Positions 55,902-64,000 of a stretch of DNA of 64,000 bases are shown here, piece after piece. Position 1 is the stretch's first letter; each line of letters starts with the position of its first letter. The position numbers were made by a program, and so were the translations under genes. The DNA comes from Tenacibaculum adriaticum (GTDB lineage Bacteria; Bacteroidota; Bacteroidia; Flavobacteriales; Flavobacteriaceae). Below the pieces are notes generated by a model. That model ran no database searches. It saw only the letters and a list, made by a program, of their open reading frames with translations, and was not told the origin of the DNA. The stretch is from contig NZ_VNIA01000005.1 in assembly GCF_008124875.1 (NCBI RefSeq), positions 1 to 64,000 of the forward strand. The letters are read 5' to 3'.

Positions 55902-57017
55902 ATGAAATTTAATATAACAGTAATACCTGGAGACGGTATAGGACCTGAAGTAACTGCTCAAGCAAAAAAAGCATTAAATGCTATCGCAGATGTTTTTGAT
56001 CATACTTTTTTATATAAAGAAGGGTTAATGGGAGCTTGTGCTATTGATCAAACAGGAAACCCTTTACCAGAAGAAACAATAATATTATGTGAAAAATCAG
56101 ATGCTGTTTTATTTGGTGCTATTGGTGATCCTAAATATGATAATGATCCTACTGCAAAGGTGCGTCCAGAACAAGGTTTATTACGATTGCGTAAAGAATT
56201 AGGCTTGTTTTGTAATGTTCGTCCAGTAAAAGCTTATGACCGATTGATAGAAAAATCTCCTTTAAAAAGAGAAAGAATAGAAGGAACAGACATAACTATT
56301 TATAGAGAGTTAACAGGTGGAATTTATTTTGGTGATAAAAGTTTAAGTGATGATGGTAAAGTTGCTTTTGATGGATGTTCTTACACAGTTGACGAGATTG
56401 AAAGAATAGCACATTTAGCATTTCAAGCTGCACAAAACAGACGAAAAAAATTAACATTAGTAGATAAAGCGAATGTTTTAGAAACTTCAAGATTGTGGCG
56501 AAAAACAGTAACTGCTTTAGCGAGCCAATATACAGATGTAACATTAGATTTTTTATTTGTTGATAATGCTGCAATGCAATTAATACTAAATCCAAAACAG
56601 TTTGATGTAATTTTAACTGAAAATCTTTTTGGGGATATTATTTCTGATGAGGCAAGTGTTATAGGAGGTTCTATAGGGTTGTTAGCATCAGCATCTATAG
56701 GGAAAGAGAATGCTTTGTTTGAACCAATTCACGGTTCTTTTCCGCAGGCAAAAGGAAAAAATATAGCGAATCCATTAGCATCTATTTTATCAGCGGCAAT
56801 GTTGCTAGAGCATTTAGGCTTAAACGAAGAATTTTTAGCAATAGAGAAAGCGGTACAAAAATCATTAGAATTAGGAATTACCACCGAAGATCTAAATCCC
56901 AATAAACCTTTTTCAACAAGTAAAGTAGGAGATTTTATTGCGGATTATATTCAAAATCAAGATGATAGTAATATTAATTTTCAAAATATACATATGGGAC
57001 AGTCTACTATTATTTGA
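55902..57017 (+). CDS. leuB: 3-isopropylmalate dehydrogenase
   Basis: 371 residues. VIPGDGIGPEVTAQAKKALN, FGAIGDPKYDNDPTAKVRPE, RPVKAYDRLIEKSPLKRE, ELTGGIYFG (Tyr), LVDKANVLETSRLWRKTV (Lys), ENLFGDIISDEASVIGGSIG (Asp) and EPIHGSFPQAKGKNIANPLA (NAD loop). It oxidises and decarboxylates 3-isopropylmalate to 2-oxoisocaproate. Last gene of the leu operon; terminator downstream. Confidence 0.97.
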   Translation: MKFNITVIPGDGIGPEVTAQAKKALNAIADVFDHTFLYKEGLMGACAIDQTGNPLPEETIILCEKSDAVLFGAIGDPKYDNDPTAKVRPEQGLLRLRKELGLFCNVRPVKAYDRLIEKSPLKRERIEGTDITIYRELTGGIYFGDKSLSDDGKVAFDGCSYTVDEIERIAHLAFQAAQNRRKKLTLVDKANVLETSRLWRKTVTALASQYTDVTLDFLFVDNAAMQLILNPKQFDVILTENLFGDIISDEASVIGGSIGLLASASIGKENALFEPIHGSFPQAKGKNIANPLASILSAAMLLEHLGLNEEFLAIEKAVQKSLELGITTEDLNPNKPFSTSKVGDFIADYIQNQDDSNINFQNIHMGQSTII

Positions 57018-57130
57018 CAAAATTTATCAAAAAATAATTAATTAAAAACAGTTATGTTTTTCACAATGTTTTTGAGTTATTTGACGTTTTTTACGATTAT
57101 TATCAATTTAAAATTGATTAAAACACAATA

Positions 57131-57156
57131 AAAACACCTTATTTTAGGTGTTTTTT
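57131..57156 (+). terminator. Terminator of the leu operon
   Basis: AAAACACCT (57131-57139) pairs with AGGTGTTTT (57146-57154), with six T at the end. The 380 bases between leuB and the barrel gene contain no gene; besides this there is a short palindrome ATCAATTT/AAATTGAT (57102-57118) and AT-rich DNA. Confidence 0.85.
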
Positions 57157-57396
57157 ACATTTTTTTTAATAGTGTAGTCATTTTTATCATATTGATAAAA
57201 TTTCATCTTTATTTTTCACAACTTATATTTTTAGACATTTTTAAAATCTTCATTTTGAAAGATTAAAAAAATACAGCCCTTTTTTTTAATACCTACTTTT
57301 TACAAAATCGTTTTAAATGTGTGTTAAATTTGTAACTATTTGTATATGAGTATTTTTTGAAGCATTTTTATGCGTAGAAAACCAAACTCTACAAAT

Positions 57397-58410
57397 ATGT
57401 TAAAAAGAAAATCACTTGCAATAGTATTAATAGCTATTTGTCAATTAACAATTATTGCACAAGAAAAAAAGTTTTCATTATCAGGAAGTATTGATGCTTA
57501 TCACAAAACTAATATCAATGCACCATATGAAACAGCACCAGGATCATCCTTTGCAAATTTACCAGGGTTTGCATTAGGTATGGCAAATGTAATCGTATCT
57601 TATGAGGGCAAAAAAGCAGGTTTCGTAGCAGATTTAGTTTTTGGTCCAAGAGGTACTGATGCAATTTTTGCTTCACCAATGTATTCAGATACAGGGAACA
57701 TTGTTAATCAATTATATGCATATTTGAATATAAGTGAGTCTGTGAAGTTAACACTAGGTAATTTTAATACGTTCTTAGGGTATGAAGTAATTTCACCAAT
57801 AGGAAACTTCAACTATAGTACATCCTATTTATTTTCTTATGGACCTTTTAGTCATACTGGATTAAAAGCAGATTTTACACTTTCAGATGACTGGTCTTTA
57901 ATGTTAGCAGTGATGAATCCGACAGATGCAACAGAGTTAAATCCAAATGGTAAGTACGCTATGGGAGCTCAAATTGGATATTCTGATCAATTCTTAAATT
58001 TCTTATATGATAATGGTGGTTTTGAAATTGATTATACAGGAGGTTTTGATATTACTAAGAACTTCTTTTTAGGAATAAATGCCGCTTATTTTAATAATGA
58101 TGATTTAAACATTGGTTTTGGTGGACTAGCATTATATCCTCAATATTCTATAAATGAAGATTTTATACTAGGTTTAAGAGCAGAATATTTTAAACAAGAT
58201 ACAAGTGTAGATTTCGATCCAATAGGTACCGGGATTTCAGAATCAAGTGTCTTTGTTGCTACTTTATCTGGAAATTATATAGTAGGAGATTTAACTATCA
58301 TTCCTGAATTACGTTTAGATTCTAGTTCAGATGATTTTTTTCTAGATAATGATGCTACGCCACAAAGCAGTTTAGCATCGTTCTTAGTCGCTGCTGTTTA
58401 CAAATTTTAA
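57397..58410 (+). CDS. Outer-membrane beta-barrel protein (porin-like)
   Basis: 337 residues from the ATG at 57397 (MLKRKSLAIVLIAICQLTII then AQ, signal peptide). An in-frame ATG at 57370 adds nine residues. The rest is alternating amphipathic strands rich in Gly, Tyr and Phe (VNQLYAYLNISESVKLTLGN, YSTSYLFSYGPFSHTGLKAD), ending in the aromatic residue Phe (FLVAAVYKF), as barrels do. It is 33 bases ahead of the ammonium transporter, so it is probably the outer-membrane pore of that uptake pair or a small-ligand porin. Confidence 0.82.
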   Translation: MLKRKSLAIVLIAICQLTIIAQEKKFSLSGSIDAYHKTNINAPYETAPGSSFANLPGFALGMANVIVSYEGKKAGFVADLVFGPRGTDAIFASPMYSDTGNIVNQLYAYLNISESVKLTLGNFNTFLGYEVISPIGNFNYSTSYLFSYGPFSHTGLKADFTLSDDWSLMLAVMNPTDATELNPNGKYAMGAQIGYSDQFLNFLYDNGGFEIDYTGGFDITKNFFLGINAAYFNNDDLNIGFGGLALYPQYSINEDFILGLRAEYFKQDTSVDFDPIGTGISESSVFVATLSGNYIVGDLTIIPELRLDSSSDDFFLDNDATPQSSLASFLVAAVYKF

Positions 58411-58443
58411 AAATAAAACAATAATTAACTATATAAATAAACT

Positions 58444-59754
58444 ATGATAACTAACTTATTATTAACAATTACAGAGCAAGAAGTTGTACAAGATGTAGCT
58501 AAACAGATAGAAGGTATCAAAGGAGACATGGGAATGTTATGGATGCTTTTAGCAGGTATTCTAGTGTTCTTCATGCAAGCTGGGTTTACCCTTGTAGAAT
58601 CAGGTATGACGAGATCTAAGAATGCAGTAAATATCGCTATGAAAAATTTACTGGATATTTGCGTGGGATCAATAACGTATTGGTTTGTAGGGTATTCTTT
58701 AATGTATGGAAGCTCAGACAATGGAGTATTCTTTTGGAGTGGTTTAATGCAAGGTGAAGGAGCAGATTTATTTTTCCAAACTATGTTTGCAGCTACTGCC
58801 GCAACAATTGTTTCTGGAGCAATTGCTGGTAGAACAAAATATTCTACATATGCAATTTTTTCAATTGTAATGACAGCGTTAATCTATCCAATTGCAGGCG
58901 GATGGGAATGGAATAGTGGTTGGTTAAATAATACTGAAGGTATTATGCCTGCTGAATTTATTGATTTTGCAGGATCATCTATTGTGCACTCTGTTGGTGG
59001 ATGGGCAGCCTTAGTCGCAGCATTTATTGTAGGTCCAAGAACGGGCAAGTTTATAGATGGAAAAGTAATCGCTATTCCAGGACATAACCAAATTTATGCA
59101 ACTTTAGGTGTGTTTATATTGTGGCTTGGTTGGTTCGGTTTCAATGGAGGCTCACAACTAGCTTGGGGAGGTTCAGATGCAATAGCAGCATCAAATGTAG
59201 TACTTGTTACAAATTTAGCTGCTGCTGCTGGAGGTTTAGGAGCGTTAATAACTACTTGGATTTGGTACGGAAAACCAAACTTAGCACAAACCTTAAATGG
59301 TGTATTAGCAGGTTTGGTTAGTATTACTGCCGGTTGTGGTAATATGAGTGATAGCGGAGCAATTTTAGCTGGTTTAGTAGGCGGTATTTTAGTAGTGTTT
59401 TCTATTGAATTTATAGAAAAGAAATTAAAAATAGACGATGCAATTGGAGCATCCTCAGTTCATGGTGTAGCTGGTGTGTGGGGTACTATAGTTATTGGTC
59501 TTTGGGGAATTGATGGGGATAAAGGTATTGGATTGTTTAATGGTGGAGGTGGAGCTCAATTAGGAGCACAGTTTATAGGCGCTTTAGCCTATGCTGTATG
59601 GGCAATTATATTATCTGCCATAGTGTTCTTAATTCTTAAAAATACATTAGGTGTAAGAGTAACTCCGGAGGAAGAAGAGAAAGGATTGGATTTAGTAGAA
59701 CATGGAGTTGTGGCTTATTCAGGGAAGAGAAACAGAGGAGAGAGCAATAATTAA
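58444..59754 (+). CDS. amt: Ammonium transporter
   Basis: 436 residues, eleven membrane helices. FFMQAGFTLVESGMTRSKNA, DFAGSSIVHSVGGWAAL (pore His), GWFGFNGGSQLA, AGLVSITAGCGNMSDSGAIL and GASSVHGVAGVWGTIVIGLW (pore His). It moves NH3/NH4+ across the inner membrane. A GlnK PII gene is not in the following 600 bases, although amt-glnK pairs are common elsewhere. Placed between the leu and ilv operons. Confidence 0.95.
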   Translation: MITNLLLTITEQEVVQDVAKQIEGIKGDMGMLWMLLAGILVFFMQAGFTLVESGMTRSKNAVNIAMKNLLDICVGSITYWFVGYSLMYGSSDNGVFFWSGLMQGEGADLFFQTMFAATAATIVSGAIAGRTKYSTYAIFSIVMTALIYPIAGGWEWNSGWLNNTEGIMPAEFIDFAGSSIVHSVGGWAALVAAFIVGPRTGKFIDGKVIAIPGHNQIYATLGVFILWLGWFGFNGGSQLAWGGSDAIAASNVVLVTNLAAAAGGLGALITTWIWYGKPNLAQTLNGVLAGLVSITAGCGNMSDSGAILAGLVGGILVVFSIEFIEKKLKIDDAIGASSVHGVAGVWGTIVIGLWGIDGDKGIGLFNGGGGAQLGAQFIGALAYAVWAIILSAIVFLILKNTLGVRVTPEEEEKGLDLVEHGVVAYSGKRNRGESNN

Positions 59755-59858
59755 TTGTAGCGTTTGTTTTTTTTGAAAGTAGATAAGCAGTAAAATATAT
59801 AAAGAAATATTTAATAGATCTAATGATATTTACCATCTAAAGAAAAAAAAGACATAAC

Positions 59859-59891
59859 TTTTGTTTAATATTTTTTAAAATAATACACTTT
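59859..59891 (+). promoter_or_regulatory. Candidate promoter of the ilv leader
   Basis: TTTTG (59859-59863) and TACACTTTT (about 59884-59892), 20 bases apart, approximate the Bacteroidota -33 and -7 elements. The leader ATG is 33 bases downstream. The -7 has one extra base compared with TAnnTTTG, so the call is tentative. Confidence 0.4.
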
Positions 59892-59924
59892 TACCAATTT
59901 TTTTTTTGATATTTACATCAATAA

Positions 59925-59987
59925 ATGAAAAAACAAATCTTAAATATCATTTCTATTGTCATTATTGTGATTAGTTCACAAGGATAA
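59925..59987 (+). CDS. ilv leader peptide 1, rich in Ile and Val
   Basis: 20-residue reading frame MKKQILNIISIVIIVISSQG: seven Ile, two Val, one Leu. It begins with ATG, lies after a plausible promoter and before an exact terminator (60014-60043). Its stop codon TAA is part of TAAGGAA (59985-59991), which can pair with TTCCTTA (60022-60028), the 3' part of the terminator left arm and its loop. When the ribosome stalls at the Ile codons, that pairing would free transcription; when it reaches the stop, the terminator can form. This is the classic attenuation layout. Confidence 0.72.
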   Translation: MKKQILNIISIVIIVISSQG

Positions 59988-60013
59988 GGAATGTAATATT
60001 TTATATAATAGAT

Positions 60014-60046
60014 AAAAAGCTTTCCTTAAATGGAAAGCTTTTTTTT
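60014..60046 (+). terminator. ilv attenuator terminator 1
   Basis: AAAAAGCTTTCC (60014-60025) is the exact complement of 60032-60043, loop of 6, with eight T. It stands 27 bases past the leader 1 stop codon and no gene ends here, so it acts as a regulatory stop before ilvE. Confidence 0.85.
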
Positions 60047-60065
60047 ATAAATAAAAACAAGAATA

Positions 60066-60131
60066 TTGAATAACAATCTCAACATAATAGTAATTTTAAT
60101 TATTGTCATTATTAGCTCACAACCGAGTTGA
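60066..60131 (+). CDS. ilv leader peptide 2, rich in Ile/Val/Leu, no ATG start
   Basis: From TTG (60066) the frame reads 21 residues including LNIIVILIIVIISSQ, then PS and TGA: seven Ile, two Val and two further Leu. In the same frame upstream, ATA-AAA-ACA-AGA (60051-60062) would continue as KTRILN, which lines up with KKQILN of leader 1; an ATA (60051) stands where the ATG should be. The two leaders look like copies. TGATACAG (60129-60136), which overlaps the stop codon, is identical to the right arm of the following terminator (60173-60180) and so can compete for the left arm. Confidence 0.62.
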   Translation: MNNNLNIIVILIIVIISSQPS

Positions 60132-60150
60132 TACAGATAGTTTATTATAT

Positions 60151-60190
60151 AAAAAGCCTGTATTCATTACTATGATACAGGCTTTTTTTT
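60151..60190 (+). terminator. ilv attenuator terminator 2
   Basis: AAAAAGCCTGTAT (60151-60163) is the exact complement of 60175-60187, 11-base loop, with eight T. It starts 19 bases past the leader 2 stop codon and lies 149 bases before the ilvE start. The left-arm segment CTGTAT (60158-60163) can instead pair with ATACAG at 60131-60136. Confidence 0.85.
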
Positions 60191-60338
60191 ATAATGGGTG
60201 TCATAAAAATAAGTATTTTAATGTGTTGAAAATCAATAATTTAATTGTTTTATATGGTTGATTGGTCTTGGAACATTAATCTAATAGTAAAGTTTAAAAG
60301 AGTAGTAAAAAATAACTTTGAATTCATAATAAATAACT

Positions 60339-61223
60339 ATGTATTACAACAATGATAGCTACATTTTCCACAACGGAAAATTTCTTAATCCAGCAGAAAC
60401 AAATATTAACTTATACGGACAGACTTTACATTATGGTAATGGTGTGTTTGAGGGTATTAGAGCTTATAATACAAATGAAGGTGTAAAAATATTTAAACCA
60501 TTAGAGCATTTTAAAAGACTTATAAAAGGAGCTCAAGTAATGAATATGGAATTTAAGTATACGCCAGAAGAGTTGTGTGAAATTACTTATAAGTTATTAG
60601 AAAAAAACAACTTAAAAGATGCTTATATCCGTCCGCTAATTACAACAGGTGCTGATATGAGCTTACGAACGTCTGCTGAGGTCAATTTAACAATTCAATG
60701 TTGGGAATGGGGTAAGTATATGGGAGATAAGCTCTTAAGAGTTATGACCTCTAGCTTTCAAAGGCCCAATCCAAAATCTTGTTTTGTAGAAACAAAAGTA
60801 ACAGGTCATTATGTGAATTCTATTTTATCTACAAATGAAGCGAAACAAAAAGGCTTTGATGAAGCGTTACTCTTAGATATGAATGAGAATGTAGCGGAAT
60901 GCTCTGGAGCTAATGTGTTTATGGAAAAAGGTAATAAGTTAATAACCCCACCACGCGGTCATATAATGGCAGGTATCACAAGAAATACAATTATAGAATT
61001 ATGCAAAGAAGAAGGTTTTGAAGTAGAAGAAAAGCATTTTACCCTAAGTGATTTAAAACAGGCAGATAGCGCTTTTTTTACAGGAACTGCAGCAGAAGTT
61101 GTTGGATTAAAATCTTTGGATGAATATCATTTTCCATTAGCATGGGAGCAATCTTTTGGATACAAATTAATGCATATGTATAAAGATTTAGTAGTAGGAA
61201 AACGCAAATTACAATCAGTATAA
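60339..61223 (+). CDS. ilvE: Branched-chain amino acid aminotransferase
   Basis: 294 residues of fold-type [52 protein letters not shown] (PLP Lys region), [20 protein letters not shown] and [19 protein letters not shown]. It makes Ile, Leu and Val from their 2-oxo acids. It is the first gene of the ilv run, after the two attenuators. It shares one base with ilvD (TAATG). Confidence 0.96.
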   Translation: MYYNNDSYIFHNGKFLNPAETNINLYGQTLHYGNGVFEGIRAYNTNEGVKIFKPLEHFKRLIKGAQVMNMEFKYTPEELCEITYKLLEKNNLKDAYIRPLITTGADMSLRTSAEVNLTIQCWEWGKYMGDKLLRVMTSSFQRPNPKSCFVETKVTGHYVNSILSTNEAKQKGFDEALLLDMNENVAECSGANVFMEKGNKLITPPRGHIMAGITRNTIIELCKEEGFEVEEKHFTLSDLKQADSAFFTGTAAEVVGLKSLDEYHFPLAWEQSFGYKLMHMYKDLVVGKRKLQSV

Positions 61224-62899
61224 TGAAGCTTAATAAATACAGTAAAACAGTAACACAAGACCCAACACAGCCAGCAGCACAAGCAATGCTACATGCCATA
61301 GGATTAACCAATGAAGATTTTTATAAACCTATTATAGGTATTGCAAGTACAGGTTATGAAGGCAATCCTTGTAATATGCATTTAAATGATTTAGCTAAAC
61401 TGGTTAAAGAAGGAACTCAAAAAAAAGAGGTAGTTGGCCTTATTTTTAATACGATTGGTGTGAGTGATGGTATTTCTATGGGAACTCCGGGAATGCGTTA
61501 TTCATTGCCTTCTCGAGATATCATAGCTGATTCTATGGAAACTGTAGTACAAGCCATGAGTTATGATGGTTTGATAACAGTTGTTGGTTGCGATAAAAAT
61601 ATGCCAGGGGCTTTAATGGCTATGATTCGTTTAAATAGACCGAGTATTTTGGTGTATGGAGGAACGATTGATTCTGGTTGCCATAACGGAAAAAAATTGG
61701 ATGTTGTTTCTGCTTTTGAAGCTTGGGGGAGCAAAGTTGCTGGTACTATGAGCGAAACAGAATATCAGAGTATTGTTGAAAAAGCATGTCCAGGTGCTGG
61801 TGCATGTGGAGGTATGTATACTGCAAATACCATGGCATCTGCGATTGAAGCTTTAGGGATGACATTACCTTTCAATTCTTCAAATCCAGCATTAAGTGAT
61901 GCTAAAAAAGAGGAATCAGTAAAAGCAGGAGAAGCTATGCAATTGTTGTTGGAAAAAGATATTAAGCCTTCAGATATTATCACTAAAAAATCATTGGAAA
62001 ATGCAATTCGTTTAGTCACCATTTTGGGAGGGTCTACAAATGCTGTATTGCACTTTTTGGCGATAGCAAGAGCAGCAGATATTGATTTTACATTGAAAGA
62101 TTTTCAAAAGATAAGTGATACGACACCATTTTTGGCCGATTTAAAACCAAGTGGAAAGTATTTAATGGAAGATGTTCACGCCGTTGGTGGAATTCCAGCT
62201 GTATTAAAATATCTTCTTAAAAAAGGATTACTTCACGGTGATTGTTTAACAGTAACAGGAAAGACAATAGCAGAAAATTTATTAGACGTTGCTGATCTAA
62301 CAGAAAGGCAAGACGTTATTAAACCGATTGAAAATCCTATTAAAATCTCTGGACATTTAAGAATGTTGTACGGCAATTTAGCTGAAGAAGGAAGTGTCGC
62401 TAAAATAACAGGAAAAGAAGGGTTAAAATTTATAGGAAAAGCAAAAGTTTTTGAAGGTGAATATGAAGCGAATGATGGAATTCGCGATGGAAAAGTAGAA
62501 AAAGGAGATGTTATTGTGATTCGTTACGAAGGTCCAAAAGGAGGACCAGGAATGCCAGAAATGTTAAAGCCAACAGCAGCAATTATGGGCGCAGGATTAG
62601 GTAAGGATGTTGCTTTAATTACAGATGGTCGTTTTTCAGGAGGAACACACGGTTTTGTGGTTGGTCATATTACACCTGAAGCTCAAGAAGGTGGAGCAAT
62701 TGCTTTGGTAAAAGATGGAGATATAATAACCATTGACGCAGAAACAAATAGTATAACGTTAGACGTTTCAGCAGGAGAATTAGCAGAAAGAAAAAAACAA
62801 TGGGCAGCTCCTGAGCTTAAATTCTCAAGAGGTGTTTTATATAAATATGCAAAAACAGTTTCATCAGCTTCAAAAGGTTGTGTAACAGATGAATTTTAA
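61223..62899 (+). CDS. ilvD: Dihydroxy-acid dehydratase
   Basis: 558 residues, usual length. Iron-sulfur Cys residues in [26 protein letters not shown] and [20 protein letters not shown]. Also [20 protein letters not shown] and [12 protein letters not shown]. It removes water from 2,3-dihydroxy acids in the Ile and Val pathways. One-base overlap with ilvE; ilvB begins 11 bases after. Confidence 0.97.
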   Translation: MKLNKYSKTVTQDPTQPAAQAMLHAIGLTNEDFYKPIIGIASTGYEGNPCNMHLNDLAKLVKEGTQKKEVVGLIFNTIGVSDGISMGTPGMRYSLPSRDIIADSMETVVQAMSYDGLITVVGCDKNMPGALMAMIRLNRPSILVYGGTIDSGCHNGKKLDVVSAFEAWGSKVAGTMSETEYQSIVEKACPGAGACGGMYTANTMASAIEALGMTLPFNSSNPALSDAKKEESVKAGEAMQLLLEKDIKPSDIITKKSLENAIRLVTILGGSTNAVLHFLAIARAADIDFTLKDFQKISDTTPFLADLKPSGKYLMEDVHAVGGIPAVLKYLLKKGLLHGDCLTVTGKTIAENLLDVADLTERQDVIKPIENPIKISGHLRMLYGNLAEEGSVAKITGKEGLKFIGKAKVFEGEYEANDGIRDGKVEKGDVIVIRYEGPKGGPGMPEMLKPTAAIMGAGLGKDVALITDGRFSGGTHGFVVGHITPEAQEGGAIALVKDGDIITIDAETNSITLDVSAGELAERKKQWAAPELKFSRGVLYKYAKTVSSASKGCVTDEF

Positions 62900-62910
62900 T
62901 TTTTTTTATT

Positions 62911-64000
62911 ATGAAGGAAACACAAACAATAGAAAAAACAGATATAAAAACCCAAGTAACGGAGCGCATTTCTGGAAGTGAAGCCGTAGTGAGATGTTTA
63001 TTAGCGGAAGGTGTTGACATTCTTTACGGTTATCCTGGCGGAGCAATTATGCCAGTTTATGATGAATTATATAAATATCAAGATAAAATTCATCACGTTT
63101 TAACACGTCACGAACAAGGAGCTACACACGCAGCTCAAGGTTATGCACGTATTTCTGGAAAAGTAGGAGTAGCAATCGCTACTTCTGGACCAGGCGCAAC
63201 GAATTTGATAACAGGAATTGCAGACGCTCAAATAGATTCTACACCTATGGTTTGTATTACAGGTCAAGTAGGGTCTCATTTATTAGGTACAGATGCTTTT
63301 CAAGAAACAGATATTATTGGAATTTCAACTCCAGTAACAAAATGGAATCATCAAGTGACTAAGGCTTCAGAAATTCCAGAAGTTTTGGCAAAAGCATTTT
63401 ATATCGCAAAAAGTGGAAGACCAGGGCCAGTTTTAATCGATATTACAAAAGATGCACAGTTTGATGAATTCGATTTTAAATATGAAAAGTGTACAGGAAT
63501 ACGTAGTTATATTCCCGTACCAAAAACTAACACAACTGCTCTAAAAGCTGCAGCAAAATTAATTAATGAAGCCAAAAAACCCTTAGTGGTTTGGGGACAA
63601 GGTATAATTCTAGGAGAAGCTGAAGCAGAATTTAAAGCAGTAATAGAAAAATCGGGATTACCATCTGCTTGGACTATTTTAGGAGCTTCTGCAATACCAA
63701 CAAGCCATCGTTTAAATGTTGGAATGGTTGGTATGCACGGTAATTACGCACCAAATGTTTTAACGAACGAATGTGATGTTTTAATAGCAATAGGAATGCG
63801 TTTTGACGATCGTGTAACAGGAAATTTAGCAACCTATGCTAAACAAGCAAAAGTCATTCATTTTGAAATTGATCCTGCTGAAATTGATAAGAATGTAAAA
63901 ACAGAAGTAGCTGTTTTGGGAGATGCAAAAGCATCACTAAAAGCATTATTGCCTTTGTTAAATGAAAATTCACATCATGAATGGCATCAGAAATTTAAAG
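62911..64000 (+). CDS. ilvB: Acetolactate synthase large subunit (partial, runs off the window)
   Basis: The first 363 codons are present from ATG 62911 (MKETQTIEKTDIKTQVTERI). ThDP-binding N-terminal part: GVDILYGYPGGAIMPVYDEL, VLTRHEQGATHAAQGYARIS (catalytic Glu), TSGPGATNLITGIADAQIDS, and the FAD-side FQETDIIGISTPVTKWNHQV with GRPGPVLIDITKDAQF. The frame is open to position 64000; the C-terminal ThDP domain, and likely ilvN and ilvC, are beyond the window. It condenses pyruvate with pyruvate or 2-oxobutyrate. Confidence 0.96.
   Translation, partial: MKETQTIEKTDIKTQVTERISGSEAVVRCLLAEGVDILYGYPGGAIMPVYDELYKYQDKIHHVLTRHEQGATHAAQGYARISGKVGVAIATSGPGATNLITGIADAQIDSTPMVCITGQVGSHLLGTDAFQETDIIGISTPVTKWNHQVTKASEIPEVLAKAFYIAKSGRPGPVLIDITKDAQFDEFDFKYEKCTGIRSYIPVPKTNTTALKAAAKLINEAKKPLVVWGQGIILGEAEAEFKAVIEKSGLPSAWTILGASAIPTSHRLNVGMVGMHGNYAPNVLTNECDVLIAIGMRFDDRVTGNLATYAKQAKVIHFEIDPAEIDKNVKTEVAVLGDAKASLKALLPLLNENSHHEWHQKFK

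Noticed and set aside
57018..57396. Third attenuator before the barrel/amt pair
   Set aside because: There is a terminator at 57131-57156 but no branched-chain or other biased leader frame; it fits the end of the leu operon.

Overview
The window is AT-rich chromosomal DNA from a member of the Bacteroidota, most likely a marine Flavobacteriaceae (Tenacibaculum- or Polaribacter-like). The evidence is a type IX secretion type B C-terminal sorting domain, several start sites preceded by the Bacteroidota -7 promoter motif TAnnTTTG, almost no Shine-Dalgarno sequences, a hemC-hemD fusion, a monomeric NADP isocitrate dehydrogenase and many gene families typical of Flavobacteriia. Nearly all of it is ordinary single-copy chromosome. 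No prophage, insertion sequence, tRNA or CRISPR array was seen.

Layout: (1) 1-34 is the 3' end of a 5S rRNA and its terminator, followed by a 25-bp perfect inverted repeat. (2) 1772-6736 is a minus-strand run of five secreted surface proteins built from tail-fibre-like modules. One is split by a frameshift and the last carries the type B sorting domain. (3) 6858-12375 holds murQ, an ATP-grasp enzyme, icd, a candidate small RNA and rplS. (4) 12633-16283 holds a PAP2 phosphatase and two face-to-face GT39 glycosyltransferases lying between rplS and trmD. (5) 17005-25355 holds a MocR regulator with its divergent flavoprotein-like target, a pseudouridine synthase, ggt, an ACP phosphodiesterase homologue, pepD and recR, followed by a second candidate small RNA. 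(6) 25868-37882 is a heme locus: hemJ, hemH, an AraC regulator, hemA, hemCD, hemB, hemL, hemE and hemF, which covers glutamyl-tRNA to protoheme. (7) 38059-47750 holds an E2 acyltransferase, an M28 peptidase group, an ECF sigma/anti-sigma pair and a DUF885 lipoprotein. (8) 48049-48861 is a one-gene lipoprotein cassette bounded by nested inverted repeats. (9) 49019-52547 holds htpG and a helical-repeat protein. (10) 52684-64000 is branched-chain amino acid synthesis: leuACDB, then an outer-membrane barrel plus ammonium transporter, then ilvE-ilvD-ilvB behind a leader region.

The strongest regulatory finding is at 59925-60190. Two tandem transcription attenuators stand in series before ilvE. Each has a short Ile/Val/Leu-rich leader peptide, a perfect GC-containing hairpin with a T-run, and an antiterminator strand that overlaps the leader stop codon and can pair with the left arm of the terminator. 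The second leader has lost its ATG.

Other points of interest are the inverted-repeat gene cassette at 48049-48861, the two unassigned RNAs with clean promoters, terminators and long-range pairing, the 2-nt frameshift in the surface-protein array, the divergent 14-bp inverted repeat in front of the ECF sigma gene, and six gene junctions that use the same 1-nt TAATG overlap. Identifications come from reading the translated proteins and motifs; no database search was run.
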